Shown piece by piece: positions 52,285 through 60,973 of a stretch of 64,000 nt of DNA. The DNA is from Micromonospora avicenniae. GTDB lineage: Bacteria > Actinomycetota > Actinomycetes > Mycobacteriales > Micromonosporaceae. The DNA is taken from contig NZ_FTNF01000029.1 of NCBI RefSeq assembly GCF_900156065.1, positions 1 to 64,000 on the forward strand, written 5' to 3'. Positions within the stretch are counted from its first letter, which is position 1; every line of letters begins with the position of its first letter. The translations under genes were made by a program, and so were the position numbers. The notes under the pieces are model-generated. The model worked only from the letters and a program-made list of their open reading frames with translations, did not search any database and was not told where the DNA came from.

Positions 52285-52797
52285 TCATCCCTTCACAGCT
52301 GCGTCTTCGAGCGCCCACCCGGCCGTCAGCTCACGCAGCCGGGCAAGCCCCCGCGAGGCGGAGGACTTCACCGTCCCGACCGAGCAGCCCAGCACCTCGG
52401 CGGCCTCCGCTTCGCTGAGCTGCTCCCAGTAGCGGAGCACCAGCACGGCCCGCTGCCGGGGCGGCAGCTTGACCAGCGCCTGGACGAGCGCGTGCCGGAG
52501 GTGCAGGGCGTCCGTGCCGTCCGGCTGGCTCGGCGGTTCGACCTCGGCCAGCACCTCCGGCCGTCGCCTGCGCAGCCGCCACCGGTCGACCGCGAGGTGG
52601 TACAGCGTGCGACGCAGGTACCCCTCCCGATCACCGTGCACGCGGTGCCAGTTCCGCATCAGTCGCTCCAGCGCCGCCTGCACGAGGTCCTCACCGGCGA
52701 CCCGGCTGCCCGTCAGCAGCACCGCCGTCGCGAGCAGCGCTCGCCCGCGTTCGGCGACGAGGACGTCCAGCCCTTCGAAGCGATTCTTTCGCCGCAC
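52285..52797 (-). CDS. SigE-family (ECF) RNA polymerase sigma factor, second copy
   Basis: A 170-residue sigma factor with region 2 (LLATAVLLTGSRVAGEDLVQAALERLMRNWHRV..YLRRTLYHLAVDRWR) and region 4 (LPPRQRAVLVLRYWEQLSEAEAAEVLGCSVGTVKSSASRGLARLREL). GTG 52797 has GGAAGGAGAG upstream; a longer frame to 52866 is unlikely. The downstream gene encodes the predicted membrane anti-sigma. The operon is isolated by matching hairpins on both sides. Confidence 0.92.
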   Translation of the reverse strand: MRRKNRFEGLDVLVAERGRALLATAVLLTGSRVAGEDLVQAALERLMRNWHRVHGDREGYLRRTLYHLAVDRWRLRRRRPEVLAEVEPPSQPDGTDALHLRHALVQALVKLPPRQRAVLVLRYWEQLSEAEAAEVLGCSVGTVKSSASRGLARLRELTAGWALEDAAVKG

Positions 52798-52883
52798 CGG
52801 CTCTCCTTCCGTCCCCAGCAAGGACGACGGCGGGCGCCCGAAGGTTGACTGGGGCACCGGGCCCACGGTGTCAGCGAACCGAA

Positions 52884-52920
52884 CGACGAACGGCCGCGCG
52901 TGTCGCGCGGCCGTTCGTCG
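52884..52920 (-). terminator. Hairpin at the end of the tmsAB operon
   Basis: CGACGAACGGCCGCGC and GCGCGGCCGTTCGTCG form a perfect 16-base stem with a GTGTC loop, 14 bases beyond the tmsB stop. It shares the central GGCCGCGC-GTGTC-GCGCGGCC with the hairpin at 51283-51313. Confidence 0.85.
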
Positions 52921-52934
52921 GGATCAGGCGCCGG

Positions 52935-54278
52935 TCAGGGCAGCCAGTCCGGACGCAGCGGGTAGCCGTTGCTCCCGTCCGGGTTGTTGCGGGTGGCCAG
53001 CACCTGGTGCAGCTGGATGTTGTTGCGCTCGAACGCGAGCCGCGACCCGGCCATGTAGAGCCCCCACACGCGCGCGGTGCCGGCACCCACCTCGGAGACG
53101 CAGAAGTCCCAGTGCTCGACGAGGTTGCGGCACCAGCCCGCCAACGTCAGCGCGTAGTGCTGCCGCAGGTTCTCCTCGTGGTGCACCTCCAGCCCGGCGT
53201 CGTGCACCTCGCTGATCACCCGGCCCGGCCCGGCCAGTTCACCGTCCGGGAAGACGTACCGGTCGATGAACGCGCCGGAACGGTGCGGAGCCCGGTTGTC
53301 AGCCCGGGTGATGCAGTGGTTCAGCAGCCGCCCGCCCGGGCGCAGCCGGTCGCGCAGCGCCCCGAAGTAGGCCGGGTAGTTTCGCACCCCGATGTGTTCG
53401 GTCAGCCCGATGGACGAGATCGCGTCGAACGCCTCGCCCGGCGCGTCCCGGTAGTCCATGTGCCGTACCTCGGCCAGCTCGCTCAGGCCCTCCCGCTCGA
53501 TCGCCGCCTGCGCCCACTCGGCCTGCGCCTTCGACAGCGTCACACCGAGCGCCTTGACGCCGTACTCGCGAGCCGCGTGCCGGACCATGCCGCCCCAGCC
53601 GCAGCCCACGTCGAGCAGCCGCATCCCCGGCTTGAGCGCCAGCTTCGCGGCGACCAGGTCGTACTTCGACGCCTGGGCCTGCTCCAGCGTGTCGTCCGGA
53701 GAACGGAAGACCGCACAGGTGTACGTCATGGACGGGCCGAGCACCCGCTCGTAGAACGCGTTCGAGACGTCGTAGTGGTGCGAGATCGCCGAGCTGTCGC
53801 GGGAGCGGGAGTGCCGCAGCCCGCTCATCACCCGCTTCCAACGCGGCTGGGCCTCCTGCGGCGGGGCCGGCGGCGGGCGCAGCCGCTCCCAGCCCAGCCC
53901 CCGCACCAGCGTCAGCGCCTCGCTCAACGACGGCATGCGCAGCCGCACGTCGTCCCTGAGCACCCGGAACGCCTCGTACGGGTCGCCCGGATGCACCCCC
54001 TCCAGCCCCAGGTCGCCGCTGACGTACGCGCGGGCCATACCCAGGTCACCCGGAGCGGTGAGCAGGTAGGACAGCCCCCGCTCGGAGCGGACGGCCAACG
54101 TGATCCCGGCGTCGGCCGGACCGACGGCGCTGCCGTCGTAGCCGGTTATCCGTATCGGCAGGTCACCCATGGTCACCGCGCGGACCACGTCCGCCACGGT
54201 CGTACGCGACCGCCGGCCCCCCGCCGGCGGGGTGTCGGGGACGCTTGTGGCCCCCTGGTCACGATCGGTCAGGCTCAT
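52935..54278 (-). CDS. tmsB: Cyclopropane-synthase-like methyltransferase, TmsB (BfaB) type
   Basis: A 447-residue cytoplasmic enzyme of the CFA synthase family. The SAM site is LLDVGCGWGGMVRHAA, and the rest includes HHYDVSNAFYERVLGPSMTYTCAVF, TEHIG and the late VWGLYMAGSRLAFERN. In tms/bfa operons this methyltransferase adds a methylene group at C10 of oleoyl chains, and the FAD enzyme encoded next to it reduces the product to 10-methylstearate (tuberculostearate). ATG 54278 overlaps the upstream gene by four bases. Membership rests on this pairing and on the order FAD enzyme-methyltransferase. Confidence 0.82.
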   Translation of the reverse strand: MSLTDRDQGATSVPDTPPAGGRRSRTTVADVVRAVTMGDLPIRITGYDGSAVGPADAGITLAVRSERGLSYLLTAPGDLGMARAYVSGDLGLEGVHPGDPYEAFRVLRDDVRLRMPSLSEALTLVRGLGWERLRPPPAPPQEAQPRWKRVMSGLRHSRSRDSSAISHHYDVSNAFYERVLGPSMTYTCAVFRSPDDTLEQAQASKYDLVAAKLALKPGMRLLDVGCGWGGMVRHAAREYGVKALGVTLSKAQAEWAQAAIEREGLSELAEVRHMDYRDAPGEAFDAISSIGLTEHIGVRNYPAYFGALRDRLRPGGRLLNHCITRADNRAPHRSGAFIDRYVFPDGELAGPGRVISEVHDAGLEVHHEENLRQHYALTLAGWCRNLVEHWDFCVSEVGAGTARVWGLYMAGSRLAFERNNIQLHQVLATRNNPDGSNGYPLRPDWLP

Positions 54279-55675
54279 GCTCTCGCCACCGCCTTCTCGT
54301 ACAGTCCGGTGAGCCGGTGCTCCGGGTCGTAGCGGTCCCGGACGGCGCGCCACGTCGCGCCGCCGTAGAGCCGCTCGAAGGAGTCCCGGTCGTAGTACGC
54401 GTCGGAGTAGAGCGACTTGTGCCCGCCCATCTCCGACACCACGCGTTCGATCAACCGGTTGACGTCACCGTCGGTGGCGCCCTCGGCGATCGGCACGCTC
54501 CCCCAGAAACCGATGTTGACGTAGTCCTGGCCCGGCCGCAGCGGATACAGCGGCCAGGACCGGGTCGAGCCGGGACCCGCCGGCTCACGGAGTCGCAGTG
54601 GGCAGAGCCAGACCGGGGTCATCCCGACCGCGCCCGCGAACCAGCGCAGGAAGTCGGCCGTCCGCTCCAATGGGATCTCCACGTCCTGCACCACCCGTTC
54701 CCGGGCGGGCCGGCCGCGTAGCCGCTCGATCCGGGCGGCGACACCGTGGCGGTGCTCGAGCCGGACCAGCCGGTGGTAGACGTCGCTGCGCCGGTAGCGC
54801 GCGGGCCAGAGCCGGCGCACCACGGGGTGCTGCACGCCGAACGCCGAGGAACACCAGAACCAGTCGGTGTCCCAGCGCCAGAGATAGTCGTAAGTGGTGA
54901 GCGTGTCCCGGATGCGCCGGCGCAGCGACCGGTAGTAGATGTCCTGCCCGGTGTAGTCGCTGGGCCGTGCACCTTCGTCGGTGAACGTGCCGAACACCAG
55001 GTACGCCTCGCCGGGGCTGAACATCACCCCGTCCATAGCGTCCACTGGCACGCCGTCCCAGGACCGGGTGGCGGTCACCTCGGCGACCGCGTCGGTGAGC
55101 GCCTCCAGCCGGGTGAACCGTACGTTGCGCAACGCCACGTACCGCCGCACCGGCTGGAGTTCGATGCGCAGCCGGGTGGCGTAGCCGAGGCTGCCCATCG
55201 AGTTCGGGAAGGCCGCGAAGAGGTCGGCGTGCTCGCCGTCGGGGCGAGCGGTGACGATCTCGCCGGAGCCGGTGAGCACGTCCAGCTCGGTGACCGACTC
55301 GTGTGGCAGGCCGTTGCGGAACGATGTCGACTCGATGCCCAGCCCGGTGACCGCGCCGCCCAGCGTGATGGTGCGCAGCTGCGGCACCACCAGCGGCATC
55401 AGCCCATGCGGGAGGGTCGCGTCGACCATGTCCTCGTAGGTGCACATGCCCTGCACGTCGGCCGTGCGGGCGGCCGGGTCGACCGAGATGACCCCGGTCA
55501 GCCCGCTCACGTCGAGCCCCGGCGTTCGCACCTCGGTACGCGGCCGGAACAGGTTCGAGGTGCGTTTGGCGAGCCGGATCGGCTCGCCGGACGGCACCGC
55601 CGCGTACGAGCGCCGCAGCGTCGTCACCGCACTGTCATGGTCGACCGATTGAAGATCCACACGGACCGCGCCCAT
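54275..55675 (-). CDS. tmsA: FAD-dependent reductase, TmsA (BfaA) type
   Basis: A 466-residue FAD-binding oxidoreductase related to DHCR24. The PCMH-type FAD domain includes LVVPQLRTITLGGAVTGLGIESTSFRNGLPHESV, and the C-terminal substrate part contains FWGSVPIAEG and the final GGHKSLYSDAYYDRDSFERLYGG. It should reduce the 10-methylene intermediate made by the coupled CFA-like enzyme. The gene leads the operon, and its start near 55675 faces the divergent YbaK gene 96 bases away. 10-methyl fatty acids are usual in Micromonosporaceae membranes. Confidence 0.82.
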   Translation of the reverse strand: MGAVRVDLQSVDHDSAVTTLRRSYAAVPSGEPIRLAKRTSNLFRPRTEVRTPGLDVSGLTGVISVDPAARTADVQGMCTYEDMVDATLPHGLMPLVVPQLRTITLGGAVTGLGIESTSFRNGLPHESVTELDVLTGSGEIVTARPDGEHADLFAAFPNSMGSLGYATRLRIELQPVRRYVALRNVRFTRLEALTDAVAEVTATRSWDGVPVDAMDGVMFSPGEAYLVFGTFTDEGARPSDYTGQDIYYRSLRRRIRDTLTTYDYLWRWDTDWFWCSSAFGVQHPVVRRLWPARYRRSDVYHRLVRLEHRHGVAARIERLRGRPARERVVQDVEIPLERTADFLRWFAGAVGMTPVWLCPLRLREPAGPGSTRSWPLYPLRPGQDYVNIGFWGSVPIAEGATDGDVNRLIERVVSEMGGHKSLYSDAYYDRDSFERLYGGATWRAVRDRYDPEHRLTGLYEKAVARA

Positions 55676-55758
55676 GTGATCACTCTACGCCCGATGACGG
55701 CAACGGCACCGGATGTCCACGTTGGCCTTTTCACACTCCCCACCAGCCCGCCACGGGT

Positions 55759-55764
55759 TACGGT
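55759..55764 (+). promoter_or_regulatory. -10-like box of a leaderless transcript (YbaK gene)
   Basis: TACGGT lies seven bases before ATG 55772. Confidence 0.5.
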
Positions 55765-55771
55765 GCACGAC

Positions 55772-56242
55772 ATGCCGTCACCCGCGCTCGCCGCCCTCGA
55801 CGCCGCCGGCCTGCCGTACCGGGTGATCCAGCACGGGGCGGTGACCAGCCTCGCGGAGGCCGCCGCCGTACGCGGGGTCGAGGTCCCCGACGTGGTGAAG
55901 ACGATCGTGGTGCGGCGTGGCCCGGAGGACCATCTCTTCGTGCTCACCCCCGGCGGCCGCGTCATCTCCTGGCCGAAGCTGCGCGCCCTGCTCGGCGTCA
56001 ACCGCATCTCCATGCCGGACGCGGCGACGGCGAAGGCCGTCACCGGCTACGAGCGCGGCACCATCACCCCGTTCGGCGCGACCACGGCCTGGCCGGTGAT
56101 CGCCGACGAACGGGTACGCGGCCGGACCATCACCCTCGGCGCGGGCGAGCACGGGGTGGCCGTGGCGGTGGACGCCGACGCGGCGATCGAACTGCTGGGT
56201 GCCACCGTCGCCGACGTCACCGACCCGGAGCCCACCCGCTGA
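55772..56242 (+). CDS. YbaK/EbsC-type aminoacyl-tRNA deacylase
   Basis: A 156-residue YbaK/ProX-fold protein. It starts MPSPALAALDAAGLPYRVIQHGAVTSLAEAA, has the catalytic-type Lys in DVVKTIVVRR, and ends with the GYERGTITPFG..WPVIADERV part. The family clears mischarged tRNA (Cys-tRNAPro, Ala-tRNAPro and relatives). ATG 55772 is supported by a TACGGT box seven bases upstream; longer frames extend back but lack family sequence. It is divergent from tmsA. Confidence 0.88.
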   Translation: MPSPALAALDAAGLPYRVIQHGAVTSLAEAAAVRGVEVPDVVKTIVVRRGPEDHLFVLTPGGRVISWPKLRALLGVNRISMPDAATAKAVTGYERGTITPFGATTAWPVIADERVRGRTITLGAGEHGVAVAVDADAAIELLGATVADVTDPEPTR

Positions 56243-56319
56243 CCCGACCTCACCCGGCACCCCGCGGTGCGTCCCGGGGCCGAGCGCAAGATCGGTGGTC
56301 GCGAGCGGGTCGGGCGACA

Positions 56320-56325
56320 TAGCGT
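56320..56325 (+). promoter_or_regulatory. -10-like box of a leaderless transcript (DUF427 gene)
   Basis: TAGCGT lies seven bases before ATG 56333. Confidence 0.5.
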
Positions 56326-56332
56326 GGGACGC

Positions 56333-56617
56333 ATGCCGAAAGCCGTCTGGAACGACCTGGTCATCGCCGAGAGCGACGACACCGTCGTGGTCGAGGGAAA
56401 CCACTACTTCCCCCGCTCCGCGCTGCGCGACGACCTGATCCGCGAGTCCGACACCCACACGGTCTGCCCCTGGAAGGGCACCGCGTCGTACTACTCCCTC
56501 GAGCACGACGGGCGCAAGAGCGCCGACGCCGTCTGGTACTACCCGGACCCGAAGCCGGATGCCGAGATGGTCCGCGACCGGGTGGCCTTCTGGAAGGACG
56601 TCCGGGTCGTCGAGTGA
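56333..56617 (+). CDS. DUF427 domain protein
   Basis: A 94-residue soluble protein of the DUF427 family, recognised by AVWNDLVIAESDDTVVVEGNHYFPRSAL, then TVCPWKGTASYYSL and AVWYYPDPKPDAEMVRDRVAFW. The conserved CPWKG and YYP blocks line the fold's central cleft. The function is unknown. ATG 56333 has a leaderless-type box. It is followed by a palindromic element and tandem repeats. Confidence 0.9.
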   Translation: MPKAVWNDLVIAESDDTVVVEGNHYFPRSALRDDLIRESDTHTVCPWKGTASYYSLEHDGRKSADAVWYYPDPKPDAEMVRDRVAFWKDVRVVE

Positions 56618-56705
56618 CGTGCGGGCGGCGGCGGGGCGACGCGCCTTGCGGCAGGTGCCCACGTGCGCTCGCTGATGGGCCCCGCAGCCACGTCCCCTCG
56701 GAGCC

Positions 56706-56743
56706 CGATACCTCAGGGGCATTTTCATGCCTCCGAGGTATCG
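56706..56743. repeat. Palindromic hairpin element, copy 2
   Basis: CGATACCTC and GAGGTATCG ends enclose GGCAT-TTTC-ATGCC. The ends and the CAT..ATG core match the element at 35157-35192, although the middle of the stem differs by compensated changes. It lies 88 bases after the DUF427 stop. Confidence 0.7.
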
Positions 56744-56780
56744 GCCCAGCATCGGGACCTGCCCCGCCGGGCCCCTCCGG

Positions 56781-56920
56781 GTGATCCGGCCGACCGCCGG
56801 GCCCGTTCCGGATGATCCGGCCGGCCGCCGGGCTGTTTCGGATGATCCGGCTGACCGCCGGTCGCCCCCGCGGTCAGCCGGTCGCCCTCGGGGTCAGCCG
56901 GTCGCCCTCGGGGTCAGCCG
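56781..56920. repeat. Two adjacent tandem-repeat arrays
   Basis: Three 30-base units starting GG.TGATCCGGC..CCGCCGG begin at 56781, 56811 and 56841. They run into three 20-base units GGTCGCCCTCGGGGTCAGCC (first one diverged) at 56861, 56881 and 56901. The last unit reaches the stop of the minus-strand gene at 56914. Replication slippage is the likely origin. Confidence 0.75.
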
Positions 56921-57378
56921 GAGCGCAGCATGCGCAGCTGCGCCAGATGCTTCGGCAGGTGCACGGTGGTGTGCAGGTCGAGGGTGCGGCCCCAGGGAAG
57001 GGTGTCGTCGACCCGCAGGTCGAAGCCCTCGCGCAGGTGGGTCTCGACCGGAGTCTCGGCGGCCAGCCCGAGCCGGTCGGTCAGCGCGCAGAGCTTCTGG
57101 CTGGTGGCGCGGAGCAGGGTGGCCAACCCAGCGAGGCCGCCGTGCTCCGCGACCAGGGCGTCCACCTGCGGCCGGTGGATGGTCTCCAGGTCGTAGTAGG
57201 CGAACGGCGATCCGGCCAGCACCGCCTCGGTCGCCTCGACCATCAGCTCGTCGTTGGCGGCCAGATGGGCCACGATCTGCTCGGCGCTCAGCTGACCGAC
57301 CGGCGGCGGCCCGAAGCCGCCCGCGTCGACCTCCGCGAGCACCTCGTCGTACGCGCGCCGCAGCCTCCCGCTCTCCAC
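56914..57378 (-). CDS. DinB-like / maleylpyruvate isomerase N-terminal-like protein
   Basis: A 154-residue helical protein beginning VESGRLRRAYDEVLAEVD, with QLSAEQIVAHLAANDELMV and a C-terminal DLHTTVHLPKHLAQLRML. The spaced His residues (VAHLA, LHTTVH, KHLAQ) suit the metal site of the DinB/mycothiol-dependent superfamily, usually thiol S-transferases in actinobacteria. GTG 57378 is chosen; TTG 57390 or 57381 are possible starts. Its 3' end abuts the repeat array at 56781-56920. Confidence 0.65.
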   Translation of the reverse strand: MESGRLRRAYDEVLAEVDAGGFGPPPVGQLSAEQIVAHLAANDELMVEATEAVLAGSPFAYYDLETIHRPQVDALVAEHGGLAGLATLLRATSQKLCALTDRLGLAAETPVETHLREGFDLRVDDTLPWGRTLDLHTTVHLPKHLAQLRMLRSG

Positions 57379-57485
57379 CAACCCAGTCAACCCCGCACCG
57401 CCCCGCCGATCACGCGGTTGTGGTGGCCGGTTCACCCGGACGGGCCCCCGGCCGCCCCAACTCGCGTGATCGACGACGTGCGGCG

Positions 57486-59438
57486 TCAGCGGCGGCGCTG
57501 GCGTGAGCGCAGGTAGTCGGAGACGACGTACTCGCCGAGGTCGTCCGGATCGGGAGTGAACATCCGGCCCTTCGAACGGCGGGCCACCGCGTCGACGAAT
57601 CGGCGCAGCCCCGGGTCGTCGCCGAGCATGAACAGGTTCAGCGTCGCCCGGTACCGGGCCAGGCGGTCCACCTCGCGGATCGTCGCCTCGATCGTCTCCG
57701 GCAACGGCGGCCAGTGGAAGTACGCCTCCCCGTCGTCCGGATCGAGGTGTGCGGTCGGTTCCCCGTCGGTCACCACCAGCACCACCGGCTCGGCGTCCGG
57801 GTGCCGGCGCAGGTGCCGGCCCGCCAGCCGGAGCGCGTGCTGGAGATTGGTGCCCTGTTCCATGTCCGGCTCGACCGCCGCCAGCTCGTGCTGGGTCAGC
57901 GGCATCGCTTCCCGGCCGAACCCGATGATCTGAAGCGCGTCCTGCGGGAACCGGGTCGCCATCAGGTGCGACAGGGCCAGGGCGGTCTGCTTCATCGGCC
58001 CCCACCGCCCCTGCGAGATCATCGAGTACGACAGGTCGACGCAGAGCGCCACCGCCGCCGAGGCACGCCGCTCGGTCTCCACCACCTCGAAGTCCTCGAC
58101 CGCGAGCTGCACGGGTACCGACGGACCGGCCCGGCGTACCGCCCGGGTGAGAGTGCGCACCACGTCCAGCGGCTGCTCGTCGCCGTACTCCCAGGGCCGG
58201 GAGGCGCCACTCACCTCGCCGGCGGCGCCCGCCGAGCGCAGGTCGTGCTGACCGCGCGGCCCGGCCGTCAGGTCGGCGAAGACGCGCCGCAGCGCGGTGC
58301 CGCCGAGCCGGCGCAGCGCCTTCGGGCTCAGCGTCAGCCCCTCGGCGTCGCGCGTCACCCAGCCCTGCCGGCGCAGCTCCCGCTCCAGCTCCCGCAGCCG
58401 GCGTACGTCGTCGGCCGCGTCCCGCCCGAGCGTACGGGCGACCGCCTCCACGTCGACGTCGTCCAGCGTCGCCCCGGGATGTTCCTGGTCCAGCTGGTCG
58501 AGCAGGTCGTCCAGCTCGGCGATCTCGTCGAGCACCCCGGTCGCCTCGCCGTAGCCGAGCGGCTGCTCTCCCCGGACCCGCTCGCCCCGTCCCCAGCCCA
58601 GGTCGGGCCGGAGCGCCCGTAGGTGCGCGTCGAGCTGCGACATCTCGCCGGCCAGCTGCTCACCGAGCGACTGCTGCATGAGCCCGGCCAGTTCCTCGCG
58701 CTGCCGGTCCGACAGGGAGCGCATCAGCCGTTCCCCGGCCGCCGCCCGGCGGGCCAGTACGTCGATCAGCTCGTCGACGTCCTTCGGCTGCTCCGGGAAG
58801 AACTCGCCGTGCCGGCGCATGAACTCGGCGAACGCGTCGCCGGTGTCCTCCGACCGGGCGTGCCGGGCCAGCAGGTCGTTCAGGTCGTGCATCATCTCGC
58901 CGAGCCGCTGCTGGGCCGCCGGGTCTGCGGTCGCGCGGACCGCGTCGCGCAGGCCGGCGAAACGCTGCCCGAGCACGTCGTCGCGGAGCCCGTCGAGGAT
59001 CTGCTGGTAGGTGCGGCGGGCCTCCTTGCTGGCCCACTGGTAGCCGGACAGCTCCTGCACCGCCCGCGCCGTGGAGCGGGGCAGGTTGTCCAGCACCGTC
59101 TCGGCGAAGCGCGCGGCGTCGTCCTCCCGGCCGCGCAACTCGTCCCGCTCGGCCGCGAGTGCCTGGTCGAGCAGGGCCTGTGACCGGGTCACCGCCCCGT
59201 CCAGGTCACCCCGGCGCAGCGCCTCCCGGCGCATCCGCCGCGCCCTGGCGGCCAGCTCGTCCAGGCCGCGCCGCCCGTTGGGGCCCCGGCGCAGCAGGTC
59301 ACGCAGCGTCTCACGCAGGCTGCCGCCGGCCAGCACCTCGGCGCCGACGGCATCGACAGCCTCACGTACGTCGTACGGGGGCGCGAGCGGGTCCGGCCCG
59401 CCGCGCCACTGCCCGTACCGGAACCGGTTGCCGGCCAT
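57486..59438 (-). CDS. VWA domain protein, partner of the MoxR-type ATPase
   Basis: A 650-residue soluble protein with a long, charged helical N-terminal region (about 1-440) and a C-terminal von Willebrand factor A domain. The MIDAS motif is DLSYSM (DxSxS) near residue 480, and the later VVTDGEPTAH supplies further ligands. Together with the ATPase gene, which ends two bases upstream of its ATG, it forms a MoxR/VWA two-component chaperone-like machine of the magnesium-chelatase type. Target unknown. Confidence 0.88.
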   Translation of the reverse strand: MAGNRFRYGQWRGGPDPLAPPYDVREAVDAVGAEVLAGGSLRETLRDLLRRGPNGRRGLDELAARARRMRREALRRGDLDGAVTRSQALLDQALAAERDELRGREDDAARFAETVLDNLPRSTARAVQELSGYQWASKEARRTYQQILDGLRDDVLGQRFAGLRDAVRATADPAAQQRLGEMMHDLNDLLARHARSEDTGDAFAEFMRRHGEFFPEQPKDVDELIDVLARRAAAGERLMRSLSDRQREELAGLMQQSLGEQLAGEMSQLDAHLRALRPDLGWGRGERVRGEQPLGYGEATGVLDEIAELDDLLDQLDQEHPGATLDDVDVEAVARTLGRDAADDVRRLRELERELRRQGWVTRDAEGLTLSPKALRRLGGTALRRVFADLTAGPRGQHDLRSAGAAGEVSGASRPWEYGDEQPLDVVRTLTRAVRRAGPSVPVQLAVEDFEVVETERRASAAVALCVDLSYSMISQGRWGPMKQTALALSHLMATRFPQDALQIIGFGREAMPLTQHELAAVEPDMEQGTNLQHALRLAGRHLRRHPDAEPVVLVVTDGEPTAHLDPDDGEAYFHWPPLPETIEATIREVDRLARYRATLNLFMLGDDPGLRRFVDAVARRSKGRMFTPDPDDLGEYVVSDYLRSRQRRR

Positions 59439-59440
59439 GC

Positions 59441-60907
59441 TCAGCCCCGGCCGCCGTAGACGGTGCGGCCGGACTCCGTCACGTCCTTGCCCAGCCGGCG
59501 GGTCAGGTGCAGCCCCTCCAGCACGAACTCGACACCGGCGGCGGCCTCCGCCGGGATGGGCGCGTCGCCCATCCCGAGCCGGTCCAGCACCTTCGCGAGC
59601 CCCGGCACGGTGCCCACCTGCCGCAGCAGGTGGGCGGAACCGACCAGCTCGCCGGTCTCGATCACGGTGCCCTCGGCGACCAGGTCGGTGAAGCCGGAGA
59701 GGTCGAGTCCGGCCAGCCTTGCCCGGAACGTCTCGGCGGTCGCGGTGCGCAGCAGGTGGGCCAGGACCTCGATCTCCCGCCCCTCCTCGCCGCTCTCGAA
59801 CTCGACCTTCCCGCGCAGCGTGGACGTCACCGAGACGGCGTCGCCGATCCGCGCCACCGGTGCCTCGGGGCGTGTCGCCTCGTCGTCCGAGCCGGCCACG
59901 GCACCGGGGGCGAGCAGGGACGCCCGGCGCAGCGCGGCGGCGGCCACGGTCTCGGCGGCGGCGATGGCGAACCGGGCGGACACGCCGGAACGCGGGTCCA
60001 CCGACGGCGACTCGCGCACCGCGCGGGCGAACCGGGCCAGCACCTCCAGCACGTGCTCCGGCACCTCGGCGACGAGGTCGGCCTCCTGCCGGATGAGGGC
60101 CAGCTCCAGCTCCAGGTCGACCGGGTAGTGGGTACGGATCTCCGCGCCGAACCGGTCCTTGAGCGGGGTGATGATCCGGCCCCGGTTGGTGTAGTCGTCC
60201 GGGTTGGCGCTGGCCACCAGGAGCAGGTCCAGCGGCAGCCGCAGCTGGTAGCCGCGGACCTGGATGTCCCGCTCCTCCAGCACGTTGAGCAGCGCCACCT
60301 GGATCCGCTCGGCCAGGTCGGGCAGCTCGTTGACGGCGAAGATGCCGCGGTTGGTCCGCGGCACCAGGCCGAAGTGGATCGTCTCGGGGTCACCGAGGGT
60401 CCGGCCCTCGGCGATCCGGATCGGGTCGACGTCGCCGATCAGGTCGCCCACGCTGGTGTCCGGGGTGGCGAGCTTCTCGCCGTACCGCATCGATCGGTGC
60501 AGCCAGCCGACCGGAAGGTCGTCGCCGGCCTCGGCGACCTGGGCGCGGGACGCCGGGGTGAGCGGGTGCATGGGGTGCTCGTTGAGCACCGAGCCGGCGA
60601 TGACCGGGGTCCACTCGTCCAGCAGCGCCGCGAGCGAGCGGATCAGTCGGGTCTTGCCCTGACCCCGCTCGCCGAGGAGGACCAGGTCGTGCCCGGCGAG
60701 CAGGGCCCGCTCGACCTCGGGCAGGACGGTGTCCTCGTAGCCGACGATGCCGGGGAACCGGTCCGCGCCGGTGCGCATCCGGGCGATGAGGTTGTCACGG
60801 AGTTCCTGCTTGACGGTGCGGTAGCGGTGGCCGGCCGCCCGCAGCTCGCCGAGCGTGCGGGGCAGGTCGGCCGGTGGAACCGGGATTACCGGGTTGGGAG
60901 CAGTCAC
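59441..60907 (-). CDS. AAA ATPase of the MoxR/magnesium chelatase ChlI type
   Basis: A 488-residue AAA+ ATPase with Walker A LLGERGQGKTR near residue 80, a Walker B region IFAVNELPDL, and sensor 1 LLLVASANPDDYTNRGRIITPLKDRFG. This is the ChlI/MoxR-like layout. GTG 60907 (VTAPNPVIPV) is preferred because TAGCGT lies seven bases upstream; GTG codons at 60913 and 60916 are in the same frame. Its stop precedes the VWA gene by two bases. The pair probably remodels a protein complex. Confidence 0.9.
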   Translation of the reverse strand: MTAPNPVIPVPPADLPRTLGELRAAGHRYRTVKQELRDNLIARMRTGADRFPGIVGYEDTVLPEVERALLAGHDLVLLGERGQGKTRLIRSLAALLDEWTPVIAGSVLNEHPMHPLTPASRAQVAEAGDDLPVGWLHRSMRYGEKLATPDTSVGDLIGDVDPIRIAEGRTLGDPETIHFGLVPRTNRGIFAVNELPDLAERIQVALLNVLEERDIQVRGYQLRLPLDLLLVASANPDDYTNRGRIITPLKDRFGAEIRTHYPVDLELELALIRQEADLVAEVPEHVLEVLARFARAVRESPSVDPRSGVSARFAIAAAETVAAAALRRASLLAPGAVAGSDDEATRPEAPVARIGDAVSVTSTLRGKVEFESGEEGREIEVLAHLLRTATAETFRARLAGLDLSGFTDLVAEGTVIETGELVGSAHLLRQVGTVPGLAKVLDRLGMGDAPIPAEAAAGVEFVLEGLHLTRRLGKDVTESGRTVYGGRG

Positions 60908-60914
60908 CCGCACC

Positions 60915-60920
60915 ACGCTA
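60915..60920 (-). promoter_or_regulatory. -10-like box of a leaderless transcript (MoxR-type ATPase)
   Basis: TAGCGT on the minus strand lies seven bases before GTG 60907. Confidence 0.5.
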
Positions 60921-60973
60921 GCGCGGTACGGGTGGGGCTGCCCGTGCGTTGCCGGGTACCCCCACTCCCACCC

